Program-made: the position numbers and the translations under genes
Part shown: one piece after another, positions 1-9,009 of the stretch
How the letters are laid out: every line of letters begins with the position of its first letter
How positions within the stretch are numbered: position 1 is the stretch's first letter
DNA from: Tieghemiomyces parasiticus
Lineage: Eukaryota > Kickxellomycota > Dimargaritomycetes > Dimargaritales > Dimargaritaceae
Direction of reading: 5' to 3'
Assembly: GCA_027575765.1 (NCBI GenBank)
Contig: JANBPT010001060.1
Span: 1-15,443 of the forward strand
DNA: 15,443 bases
The notes under the pieces: generated by a model
What the model saw: only the letters and a program-made list of their open reading frames with translations
Told to the model about the DNA's origin: nothing
Databases searched by the model: none

Positions 1-83
1 TCGAATCGGCGGTTAGCGAGGAAAACGCGTGCGAAAATCCGAAAGCGGCCGAAAAATGGGGGTTATGAGAAAGAGATCATTTG

Positions 84-157
84 AGATCCATGGTGTAGTC
101 GGTTATCACGTCTGTCTAACACACAGACGGTCGCCGGTTCGAATCCGGCTGGAATCA
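84..157 (+). tRNA. tRNA-Val (anticodon AAC), with a mismatched acceptor stem
   Basis: The segment folds as a tRNA without an intron. The anticodon stem TCTGT/ACAGA (111-115 with 123-127) encloses the loop CTAACAC, which places anticodon AAC at 118-120 and reads valine codons. The T arm GCCGG-TTCGAAT-CCGGC (133-149) is perfect. Both internal RNA polymerase III promoter boxes fit consensus: A box TGGTGTAGTCG from 91 and B box GGTTCGAATCC at 136-146. A T4 run at 168-171 is a plausible Pol III terminator. The oddity is the acceptor stem. The 5' strand AGATCCA (84-90) against the 3' strand TGGAATC (150-156) pairs well at only four inner positions; the outer three are A-A, G-T and A-C. It could be a gene whose 5' end has decayed, or a pseudogene. 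The identity of the body is secure; its function is not. Confidence 0.8.
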
Positions 158-711
158 TTAAATGTTATTTTGCATCATTCAACCTGTATATTAACCAGCA
201 GCCTTTGCAAAACGCTATAGCTACAACGTAGGTAGTTGATTTATGGCATGATCTACTATAAGGTTAATCAATCATTTTTATGGTTACAAGTAGCCCATTG
301 AAGACGGGCTGGCTGACACCCCTCAACATGGACTAGCCTGTTTTGTGACGGTAGGCCGGCTAATGAAGGCCTTATATGTTAGGATACTGGTGTGGATCGT
401 GGAACGCAGGTGCTACACCCAGGGGAGGTGGTGTAGCTATGGCATACTAGAGCAATCATGGGCGTTCCAGGTTGATCAATGTCTATTCCTGCGATGTATT
501 TGTGTCAATCCTGCGAAATGGCAGTTATTTGTAAGGTTTCAGGCGCTTGGTAGACAAAAAAAAAGATGTATGGCAATATACGAGTATGAACCGGTGAGAA
601 ACAGATAAATGAAGTAATGCGTTTGTGAGCAAAACCGCAATAGGTTGGAGGTAGCCGTAGCAATTGAAGGCGTGTGAAAGAAATATAAAGTGGGTAAAAC
701 AATGTATAAAA
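158..711. other. Spacer between tRNA-Val and the 3' end of the gamma-adaptin gene
   Basis: About 550 bases hold no convincing gene. The open frames here are short, lack G/C-rich third positions and resemble no family I know. The segment is more A/T-rich than the flanking gene and contains a run of nine A at 556-564. The right part must carry the 3' UTR and cleavage site of the leftward gamma-adaptin gene. I see no canonical AATAAA on the minus strand within the first 110 bases past its stop. Confidence 0.6.
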
Positions 712-3671
712 CTAGACGATAGTGGCGGGGAATCCGGCGAACTGGACAATATCGGTAACCTTATCGCCCCCGGGCGCGAAGGCGACCTTGAGTCGCAGCC
801 GCAGGGGTGACCGGTTGGGGTTATGGATCGATATGTTCTGCGAGGCCTCTTCATTGGGGCCGAGTTCGGTACTAGATGGAGGTTGCATGTGGAGGGTTTG
901 GCTAGTGGGTACGGCTACCTGAAGGAGAATGCTGGCGATGGGGGTGTCCGGTAATTGGTTGATGAACCGGACGCGGATGAGTACGTCCTGCGGCCTAGAG
1001 GGATCCTTGCGAGGAGTTAGAGTAACGAGGAGTCCGTGCTTGTGATAGCACTCGTAGGAGGACTCGACCGGGGCGGGCGCGGGACTACTGTCGGTACCAC
1101 CCAGCAGGTCAAACATGTCGTTGGCTCCGCCGGCCGTTGCCATGGGGGATGGCTTAGTTGGTGAGGCGACAGGGTGGGGGGAGGCGGCGGGCGATCCGCT
1201 GACTCCGGTATCACCAAACAGGTCGGCAAGGAGGTCTACGGCGTTACCTGCAGCGGCGGGAGCAGCTCGCGCGGAGTAAGTGCCGCCCAAGGATGCGGCA
1301 GAGGGAGCGCCATCGCTGCCGTCGTCCATCAGGTCCATGAGCAGATCCGCATTGGACCGCTTGGCCGGCGCGGCTGCAACCGGGCCAGGGGAACCGATCC
1401 CACCCAATGAAAGGGTGTCGGTCACAGCGACTCCAACGCCGCCGTCAGCACCACCGCCACCCAGTAGCAGGTCGCCAGCGGCCACGGTCTTCTCCGGGTG
1501 GTACTCAGGGACCGGCATCCGTTCCAGGATGGCCGGGCGGGCTCCGTCGAATTCCGGCCGGAACAGATTCTGGTACTCGACGGCACGCTGCTGGATTTCT
1601 ACGTTGACACTCGCAGTGTGGTCGGCCAAGATGCTACGGATCTGGCTGGTATAGGAAGAGGCGCCGCTGCCCGTACCGCTCACTAGAGAGTCGACGGCGT
1701 CGTTGCTAGGGCCCGGGGCGCCCTGCACCCGGTCCGCGAGCTTGAGAAGGGCCGTGAGGGCCATCTGGCGAGTGACTCCGTCGGTATAGGGCACGCGCAG
1801 CACTGTGGCCAGCATTTGAATTACGTCACCGGGGGCCACGGGTCCGTCACCAGCGGCTTCGCCACCGACACTCCCGTCTTCTGCGCCAGCGAGGCTGGCG
1901 GCCGGAGAGGTCGACCACAGGTGATCGCCAAACTCGCCGATGCACCAGACTCCGGCCTGGACCAGGGCCACCTGAGACAGGTCCTGCGCCAGGAGAGCGT
2001 ACAACCGGTGCACAACGTAAGGCTGCAGCTCGGCCTGGTTAGCCACTAGGGAGATAAAATTGTCCAAGTTCTCCTCGCGCACATGATTGCCGGCCAGCTG
2101 AAATACCCGGATGACCGTCTCGACTTGCCACCGGCGGGACGGGGCGAACCGCTCCGCAGCCGCACAGATGTTGGAGGTCATACCGGGCTTGAACTCGGCG
2201 TCAGCCACCTCTAGGAAAGTCAGTAGCTCCCGCACCATGATGCGCACATTTCCTGGCTGGATCAGGGCGAAGGCTAGGTGTAGGGCACGGCGGCGGATGG
2301 AGATGTCTGCGTCGTTGAGACACTCCAGGATAGTGTTGCGGTGCCGCTGCACAGCAGTGCCCTCAGTGGCGATGGCACGGGTCAGGGTAGACAGGGCGAC
2401 GTAGCGGATGTTGTTGTCGCGGTTGGCCAGAAATTTGCCCAGGATATTGATAGCCAGCACGCGTAGGCTGGTATCAGACTGAATTTCGAGCACTGTGACG
2501 GCCGTCTCATACAAGATAGACATGCCTACGTTCTTGGCGGCGTCCGTATTAGTGGCCACTTGGGTGAGAATGTCGTTCATGAGCTCGCTGGCCGCCAGGT
2601 CGCCGCGGCCCAGGATGCGCAGCAGGCGCAGGAGGTGTACCTGGACGAATGGGTTAGACACGCCCGACACGTCGTACTCCGGGGAGAAGCCCGTGGTGAG
2701 CAGGCTCTTGAGCTGGCGCACCAGGGTGGGAACCAGAGTGCGGTAGGACTGCAAGGCGCGTTCTCCGGTGGCGCAGAGCTCTTGGGCCAAGGCCAAGCCA
2801 GCGAGAACCACGCCAGGGTTCTTGTCGGTCAGGTGGTGCTTGGTCTTCTCGATGAACCCATCGCGGAGGTCGGGCACCTTGCGCACGATGCGCAGGCCGC
2901 AAAGAGCGGCCTTCTTACGGATGTAGGTGTTGGAGGATTCCATCAGACGCTCCACTTCGTCGACCAGGTCGGTGGCGACCTCCACCGAGGCTATGTTGCC
3001 CAGAGTGCATAGAGCCAGCCCCACAATGTACATGTTGGAGTGGTTCATGTCGTTCTTGAGTGAGTTGGTAACCAGGGTTAGGATCTCCTGGTTCTCGTCC
3101 AACAGCAGCATGATGCCGAGGTAGCCCAGGCGCTTGTCGGAGTAACGGCCTGAGGCCACAAGCTTGAGACACTCAATCTGGCCGTAGTGAGCTGGATAGC
3201 CCAGCAGGTGGATGTAAAGCATCTTGCCCACGTTACTGTAGCGGGCGTCCATACCGTTATCCTCCCTAAAGGAGGTGCGGATGTAGGCAGACTCACGCTG
3301 AATCACCGACCGCTCATCGGCTGCGGTCTTACAGCAGCGTACCGCCCGAATAAGATCTTTTGATGATAGGCCGGGTGAGGCAGCCGGATAAAGGGCAGGG
3401 TGAAGGGCATGTGGTTGGAGGGGGGTGGGATGGGATTAATTAATATGGACGGAAGGTATTGAAAGGGACGTAGGTACGGTATGGGGCGAGGAGATTAGCG
3501 AGGGCCGGTTGGGTGGTGTCCACATGTAGAGCCTGGACCCGCGGCCATCACCGGGACTGTGGAGGAGCTGTTTGTAGCCTAGCAGAGATGGCGTGCGGTT
3601 TGGTGCGCGTGGGATAACGAAAAGGCGCTAAGGAGAGAACCTTACTTACCTCGCAGGCGTAAAAAGGACAT
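712..3671 (-). CDS. APL4: AP-1 clathrin adaptor complex, large subunit gamma (gamma-adaptin)
   Basis: Large subunit of the AP-1 adaptor, which recruits clathrin and cargo on trans-Golgi and endosomal membranes. Two exons, complement(712..3356, 3650..3671), give 888 aa. Exon 1 is only 22 nt and encodes MSFLRLR plus the first base of the Asp codon; its donor is GTAAGT. The 293-nt intron ends in AAAAG, and the joined protein reads MSFLRLRDLIRAVRCCKTAA, the typical gamma-adaptin start. The N-terminal helical-solenoid trunk (about 1-620) carries hallmark stretches such as GYPAHYGQIECLKL and DKRLGYLGIMLLLDE. The hinge (about 620-772) is rich in Ala, Pro, Gly and Ser. It has acidic dileucine, clathrin-box-like stretches at 678-686 (DLLMDLMDD) and 715-723 (DLLADLFGD), and FDLLGG at 756-761. 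The C-terminal gamma ear (773-888), which binds accessory proteins, is complete. The length fits the family. The gene is divergent from the NOL11-like gene. Alpha, delta and epsilon adaptins fit less well. Confidence 0.95.
3357..3649 (-). other. Intron 1 of the gamma-adaptin gene (293 nt)
   Basis: The donor GTAAGTAAG begins at 3649 and the acceptor AAAAG ends at 3357; the splice is in phase 1 and splits the Asp-8 codon. It is the longest intron resolved in the window; the others are 113-173 nt. It is placed directly after the 22-nt first exon. The support is the seamless gamma-adaptin N-terminus obtained after joining; the downstream exon alone has no in-frame ATG at the expected place. Confidence 0.85.
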
Positions 3672-5006
3672 GGCGACCGGAAGGGAGAATGCGGAGCCGG
3701 ATGGGATAAGCGTGGACAATAGAGGGCTGCCGTGACGGCGATGAAAGGTGGACAAGGTTTGGCACGGCGTGTGGAAGGGACTGTTCTGGCGGGTCGGCGG
3801 CGCGATGCGATGCAGACAAGTGGTGAATCGGAATGAGCTACGGAGTAGGGACTGGCGGGGTTGGCAGATAGAGGTGTCTGTAGGCGGTCCGGGTAAATGA
3901 TGTGGATAGGCCTGGATGGAGACAAGGAGGGCGATGAAGGAGATGATACTGGGTACTGAAGCGAATAGGCCTCAGACACAGGCGTGACAGATGAGAGGGA
4001 GATGGGGTCTAGCACTCCAGCAGGACCCTGCTGGCCCTTGGTATTTCTGTAGAGGGTTAGGACGGAGTATTGTGAGGGGGAGGGAGCGCACCTACCGCCA
4101 GTTTCCGCCGCCACTCATACTATACCACAGGATCACTGAGGTGATATTTCCCCATCCCATCGCCGCTACTTTCCGGCCTGCGACTTCCTATCCTGCGATT
4201 CGCCCCGCTCGACAGTGCCTCGAAGCTATTCGCGGTATTCATCTGCTATTTAATGCAGCCGAAACCCCCACTCGCCTCGTACCAACACAGCCTGAATCCC
4301 GGCAACTTGGCCGAATCATGGCGGTTTAAAAGCTGAGGTTACGCTGGTACCAACTCCTTCCCCACATTAATCTTTGCACTAGTGAGGCCAGAGAGGTAGG
4401 TTCGAATACAACGCGTTTAGAGGAATTCCCCATGAAGGTGCGGGCCGTCATCACGCCAGTTGAGTCGACATAGTAGCGACTGGGTTACGCACAGGATCCC
4501 CCGTACACGAACTGGCAATATATGGTCACGTGCCAAACTGGCAGCTCCAGAACATCGTGCTCTGCGCCCTGAAAACCACAGGCCTTGCCATATCCACCTT
4601 GCTGGTGAGGAGGAAGTTCACTTCAACCGACCCTCAAGCTGAAATCAGTCTTCCTTGATGGCCTCGAGTAAAAAAAAAAAGCAAGCACAGAAATATATGG
4701 TTAATAGAGATGCACCGTCCCGAACGACGAAAAAAAAAGTACGTATTGCCGTGCTCCTTACAACTGGTAAATCAGCCGTACCTTCTCCTTCGTTTCGAAT
4801 TACCCCTACTGGCGCAGCGTCGATTCCACCACCCGCCCGCATTCTCAGCTCTGTTCTTTCTCGGTAATCACTAGGCCTCTCCGAGTCCGTCCTGCCAAGC
4901 CCTGTGAGGTCTTCTCATAATATTTTGAGCTCTTGGAATCCCCTTCCCGCTCTATCTTCCCGCCCAAAGCTTTCCATCGCGGACTCCCTACCGCTAGAGT
5001 TCAACC
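3672..5006. other. Divergent intergenic region between gamma-adaptin and the NOL11-like gene
   Basis: This 1.3-kb spacer must contain the promoters and 5' UTRs of two divergent genes. Visible structure includes two poly(A) tracts (11 A at 4670-4680 and 9 A at 4730-4738), about 330 and 270 bases upstream of the NOL11-like start, and an ACGCGT hexamer near 4411. A segment at about 4464-4656 has an open frame with markedly G/C-rich third positions (see findings) but no in-frame ATG. The pyrimidine-rich stretch just before 5007 is a plausible 5' UTR. I recognise no complete gene here. Longer open frames such as 3548-4114 (-) resemble no known family. Confidence 0.55.
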
Positions 5007-8000
5007 ATGGCAGAACTCGAGCCTCTCACCTCACTCGATCAGATTACGAGCTCGACAGATGTGCTAACAGTGGCCCGCCCGAAAAGCGGCACAACCGCCA
5101 AGTCGGTCCCGTTAGCGGGCACACTGGCACCGGTTTACGTTGACCGTCCCACCTTGGTGGTTGAGCCCTCGGAAACTTACCATGGCCGTTGGATCGATTT
5201 TGGAGCCCGGAAAAAGCCTGTCGGCCAGGGTGCCCTGGCAGCCGCCTATGGCGACCGGCTCATGGTCACTGTACAGGGTCAGGGGGTCCAGCTTTACAAG
5301 GTTGGCCACGCTACCACAATCCAGGCGTGGACTACCGCCCCGTCCACCACATTTGCCGGGCCGGCTAAACTTGTGATCTATGCCGCCGTCGGTCCCCGAG
5401 AGACCGCCGAGTTAACTATATCTGAACAGGCTAACACCGGATTGGTGGCCCTTCGGCACCGAGCCTACGCCGTAATTCAGACCCGACAGGATCTGCCCAT
5501 AGATCACGCTGCCCGTCTCGTCTGGACGTGGGACGCCACCACGGGTGATCTTCCCTCCAGCCAGGCCGACCTCCCTCGCTTTGAAGACCGGCTCGAGCGC
5601 CTGCTCCCTCATCCGGTCCACAGCCTGGATACCAGCTCACAATTGGTCGGCCGCGTCGCAGTTGTGCACCGCACGGGCGCCGTCGCCCTTTACGACCCGT
5701 CGTTGGGTGAGCGGTTGGCCGAGCACCCGCATTCCGGACCGGATAGCCGTGTGCTGTGGAGTCACCTCGTGGGTGACACGGCCGTGCATCGAACCTTCTG
5801 GGGGACTGAGGCCAGTGCCGACACCGTGGACGTCCTTTTGGTACTCACCCAGACTCTCGCTCAAAACACCGCCGCGACCGCCACTCTGACTTGCTACACC
5901 CTGACCCGGGATCCCTACCAGATCGTCCCTGTTGGGGCCGCCGAAATCCCCCTTGCTGACCCGGCCGATATGTCACTCGCCGCCCTGCCCGTGACCCCGG
6001 CCCCACTAGGCGTGGTGTTCACCCCCGCCTCCGCTACCCTCCATATCCTGACGGCGCAAGGTACATGGATGCGGTTGGCCGTCGCCCTTGCCGCCTCGGG
6101 CCACCTGCGGGTCGCTCCGGCCAGCCTCGTCTCGTTTAACCATCTGGCCACCGGACAGGCCCTGCACACCGACCCACTTGAGGGCCCCGTGCGCGGCGTA
6201 CTCCCTCCGAGTCTGCCGTGGGACCATCAACATCTGGCCGCCCTCCCTAAGGGCTACTTGGGTATAGTGGGCGGCTCGCCCCACAACCCGACGGAACCCG
6301 CCGATCCCTTGGCCTGCACACTGACCCTATGGGACCCACTTCACCGTAGTCTGCACGCTGAGCGCACGTTCACTGTCCCGTCCGTACCGACTGCGGCCAC
6401 TGAGGCCGCTAGCCTCACGTACCTCCGGCAGCCTCTGGTCCAGTGTGTCAGCCTTCCGGGGGCGAACCAAATCGTTGTCGCCGTCACTACCGCCACAGCG
6501 TATACTGGTGCCGCATCTAAGAAGGCTAGCCCGCGTCTCCAGGCCGGCGACTTTCCCCTCTGCCTTACCGACCCTGTGCAGCCCGCCGCACGGCTGACCT
6601 GGTCCACCCAGCTCTACCTGGGTACCTTCCTACTACGCCGCCCCACCCTTCTGACCACTGCCCGCCTACACGAACGCACCCTGGCGTATACCGCCGCCCC
6701 CGCCCCAGTGGGCACGGTCACTGATAGCGACACCACTGTCACGAAAAATAAGCGCACCACCCGGGCCAAGGCCAAGGCTAAAAATGACCTCCCTACTCTC
6801 GACGTGCTGGCCGCCGACACCTACCTAACCCACGACCCTGCGTTTGCAATCGTTAAGACCATGCTGCCGGGCCCGGCCCATGAGTTCTGGGTCGGCGTTC
6901 TGGCCGTCCCAGTTGATCTCGCGCTGTACCTACCGCACCTTCTGGCGTATGTCTTTCATCCGGCTCGCCTGGACACTACTGAGGCCTGCGACCACTTCTT
7001 TGCCACGCCGTTTCTAGGACCCAACCGTTCCCCCCAGTCTCTCCCCGCCGCTCTCGATCCGGGGGCTACCCAGTTCGGCATCTATCACCTCCTTGCCCAA
7101 GGTCTCACGCGTCGTACCCGGGCGGCACTCGCACTCTGCCTGGGGGAGTCGGCCGGTGCGGTCCCCACGTCCTACTTGAAGGGCAGTCCGGCCCTCCACC
7201 GGGTTCAGCTCCCGGCCTACGACTTCACCCCACCGGTACCCGCCCCGGGCTCTATTCCGCCTCGTCTCCTCCTGGCCATCCTGTCCCGCCTGTTCGGCGT
7301 GGCCCTGGACCCGGCCTTTAAAGAACCTCTGGCCCGGTGCGTGGAAGCTGGCGCTGCCAATCCGCGCCCTCTCCAGGGTTTGGCCTACGCCACTTCCGTC
7401 GACGCCGTGGCCGATCTGCCCGAACCGCCCGCCGAGTCCGCCATCCCAGCAAACGATTACTGGCCGCGGGCCTCCGTGGCCGTTCTCATCCGCGCGGCCC
7501 TGATTACGTCCTCCGTCCTCCGCCACGGTCTCCTCCCGTACCTTGTGGCTCGTGGGGACTGGGACCTTGTCCGCCTGGCTCTCAGTAACGTGGCCGACTT
7601 TCCGGACACCCAAATTGTGTGGGCCCTCCGTAGCTACCTGCGCCACCTTGGTCGTACCCACTCTACCGTTGCTGCCCAAGTCCCCCACCTGCTCGAGCAG
7701 AGCGACGTCCTACTGACCCTCACCCTTTTCCTCAGCTACCCGCGCACGGACGGGCTAATCCGACGCGCCTACCGCCGCTTGTTTAACGCTGAGGACGTTA
7801 CCGTATGGGGCCTTCTCCTCGATGGCATGTGGACCCTGCGCGAGCAGACGGCTGCCTTCTTCGGAGTTTGGTTCGACCATGAGGCCATTGTCGACGGTCG
7901 CCTTCCAGCCCTGGCTGACCTGGCCGCAACGCTGACCAATTTGCTCGACGGCCACATGATGACCTTTGTCACTACCGTGGACCTCCATCCGGTGGTACAG

Positions 8001-8687
8001 CGAGCCTACCGCGCCACGTCCGTTCTCCACGAACTCAAGCACCGGATTGACCGGACTGTGGGACCCTACCGTCCCTTGCTTTTACGCAAGGACGGGAACC
8101 AATCCCCATCCCAAGCTGAAACCACGCCGCCGACCACCTTGGAATCCACGCATAGCTTCCTGGCCCAACTCCCCGTGGCCTACCTCCAGCTCCTTCCGGA
8201 GGACTCTGACGCCGCCCAACTCCCAGCCCTTGTCCGGTCCCTGCGCGATATCCCTCTCGCCCCTGTCCCGTTTGCTGTACGCATCTATCTCACGGCCGTT
8301 CTCGGCTTCCCCGTCACCCCAACCGGGCCTTCACCCCACCCGCACCTCCCGGCCCCCGGCCACGGCGCTAGTCTGCGTGTCGACGCAGCGAACGGCACAT
8401 ACCACCTGACTGTACCAGAGACCCGTTTGGCCCAGCTGCTCGAGTACTTGGGCACCATGCTCCACACCTCGGCGCTTCCGCAGCAGCGCTACGCGTACGT
8501 GTTCAACTCAATGCACGTGTTTGATTACCTCCACGACCCGAATTTCATTGAACAGTTCGGCAACTTGGTAATCCGGATCGATGGTGAGACCCCCGACGAG
8601 GCTCGCCTGCGGCGAGATGAACCGGTACCTTGCTTTACCCGGAACCCCCTCAACTCGTACATCACCTCACTCCGCATCACGGAATGA
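5007..8687 (+). CDS. NOL11: NOL11-like nucleolar protein (t-UTP/UTP-A type, rRNA transcription and SSU processome)
   Basis: A single-exon gene for 1226 aa. The start ATG lies in the good context CAACCATGG, and the stop TGA is at 8685-8687. NOL11 is a nucleolar subunit of the t-UTP/UTP-A module, which supports rDNA transcription and pre-18S rRNA processing. From recalled sequence, several segments line up in order with animal NOL11: a beta-propeller-like N-terminal half (VQLYKV...IQAW; RVAVVHRTGAVALYDP; GYLGIVGGS...LTLWD), then a basic linker at 579-593 (TKNKRTTRAKAKAKN, a likely nuclear localisation signal), then a helical C-terminal domain from about 832 (ITSSVLRHGLLPYLVARGDW) to about 1020. 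It is much longer than human NOL11 (about 720 aa). Part of the excess is a segment at about 1045-1226, after a polar linker, that I cannot assign. It is convergent with the RFC gene. The identity rests on weak, order-based resemblance; another WD/solenoid nucleolar protein is possible. Confidence 0.68.
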   Translation: MAELEPLTSLDQITSSTDVLTVARPKSGTTAKSVPLAGTLAPVYVDRPTLVVEPSETYHGRWIDFGARKKPVGQGALAAAYGDRLMVTVQGQGVQLYKVGHATTIQAWTTAPSTTFAGPAKLVIYAAVGPRETAELTISEQANTGLVALRHRAYAVIQTRQDLPIDHAARLVWTWDATTGDLPSSQADLPRFEDRLERLLPHPVHSLDTSSQLVGRVAVVHRTGAVALYDPSLGERLAEHPHSGPDSRVLWSHLVGDTAVHRTFWGTEASADTVDVLLVLTQTLAQNTAATATLTCYTLTRDPYQIVPVGAAEIPLADPADMSLAALPVTPAPLGVVFTPASATLHILTAQGTWMRLAVALAASGHLRVAPASLVSFNHLATGQALHTDPLEGPVRGVLPPSLPWDHQHLAALPKGYLGIVGGSPHNPTEPADPLACTLTLWDPLHRSLHAERTFTVPSVPTAATEAASLTYLRQPLVQCVSLPGANQIVVAVTTATAYTGAASKKASPRLQAGDFPLCLTDPVQPAARLTWSTQLYLGTFLLRRPTLLTTARLHERTLAYTAAPAPVGTVTDSDTTVTKNKRTTRAKAKAKNDLPTLDVLAADTYLTHDPAFAIVKTMLPGPAHEFWVGVLAVPVDLALYLPHLLAYVFHPARLDTTEACDHFFATPFLGPNRSPQSLPAALDPGATQFGIYHLLAQGLTRRTRAALALCLGESAGAVPTSYLKGSPALHRVQLPAYDFTPPVPAPGSIPPRLLLAILSRLFGVALDPAFKEPLARCVEAGAANPRPLQGLAYATSVDAVADLPEPPAESAIPANDYWPRASVAVLIRAALITSSVLRHGLLPYLVARGDWDLVRLALSNVADFPDTQIVWALRSYLRHLGRTHSTVAAQVPHLLEQSDVLLTLTLFLSYPRTDGLIRRAYRRLFNAEDVTVWGLLLDGMWTLREQTAAFFGVWFDHEAIVDGRLPALADLAATLTNLLDGHMMTFVTTVDLHPVVQRAYRATSVLHELKHRIDRTVGPYRPLLLRKDGNQSPSQAETTPPTTLESTHSFLAQLPVAYLQLLPEDSDAAQLPALVRSLRDIPLAPVPFAVRIYLTAVLGFPVTPTGPSPHPHLPAPGHGASLRVDAANGTYHLTVPETRLAQLLEYLGTMLHTSALPQQRYAYVFNSMHVFDYLHDPNFIEQFGNLVIRIDGETPDEARLRRDEPVPCFTRNPLNSYITSLRITE

Positions 8688-9009
8688 GTCACCGCGGCCT
8701 CTGTGCGATTACCTTCCCTTTTTTGATGATATGGCTCTTTTCCCTCTTTTTGCACTTCATAAGCATATTATTTTCGTACGTTGAAGCCAGTAAACCCACT
8801 GTTTGATATCTTAACTCGGTTGACTCGTACCCAACCGACTGCCAACCCAGTAGTACGCCCACTAGGCGACCGCGGTTTTCAGCAAAATGGTCAGAAGCGT
8901 TTATTACACATGAGTGAGGATATCCAACGGGCAACGTTAGGTGGGGCCAATGGTGGGTAGCTAAAGCGGGCGGAACTGTTTGAGGGGAGGGGGGGTAGGG
9001 TGCAGGATA
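8688..9009. other. Convergent 3' spacer between the NOL11-like gene and RFC5
   Basis: These 322 bases separate two converging stop codons and therefore hold both 3' UTRs. A minus-strand AATAAA (8900-8905) can serve the RFC gene. No canonical AATAAA is seen for the plus-strand gene, although the T-rich stretch after 8710 and the A/T-rich segment near 8760-8775 are plausible 3'-end signals. No gene is seen. Confidence 0.6.
8900..8905 (-). promoter_or_regulatory. Polyadenylation signal AATAAA for RFC5
   Basis: A canonical AATAAA hexamer on the minus strand lies about 105 bases past the RFC5 stop codon (9010-9012), a normal 3' UTR distance. It is the only exact hexamer I noticed in this convergent spacer on that strand. 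Confidence 0.5.

Noticed and set aside
3548..4114. Minus-strand open frame of 188 codons upstream of gamma-adaptin
   Set aside because: It overlaps the gamma-adaptin first exon and intron in another frame. The peptide is Ser/Pro-rich, codon use is mixed and no motif is recognisable.
4389..4412. tRNA-like B box (GGTTCGAATAC) in the divergent spacer
   Set aside because: It has one mismatch to the B-box consensus, no A box at the right distance and no foldable acceptor or anticodon arm around it.
4655..4867. Plus-strand open frame starting with a lysine-rich stretch (MASSKKKKQAQK) before the NOL11-like gene
   Set aside because: The lysines come only from the two poly(A) tracts, third positions are A/T-rich unlike the real genes, and nothing else in the peptide looks conserved.
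7014..7688. Minus-strand open frame of 224 codons inside the NOL11-like gene
   Set aside because: It lies antisense to a long coding frame with strong G/C third-position bias. Such mirror frames arise automatically in GC-rich genes, and the peptide is low-complexity Gly/Arg with no family resemblance.
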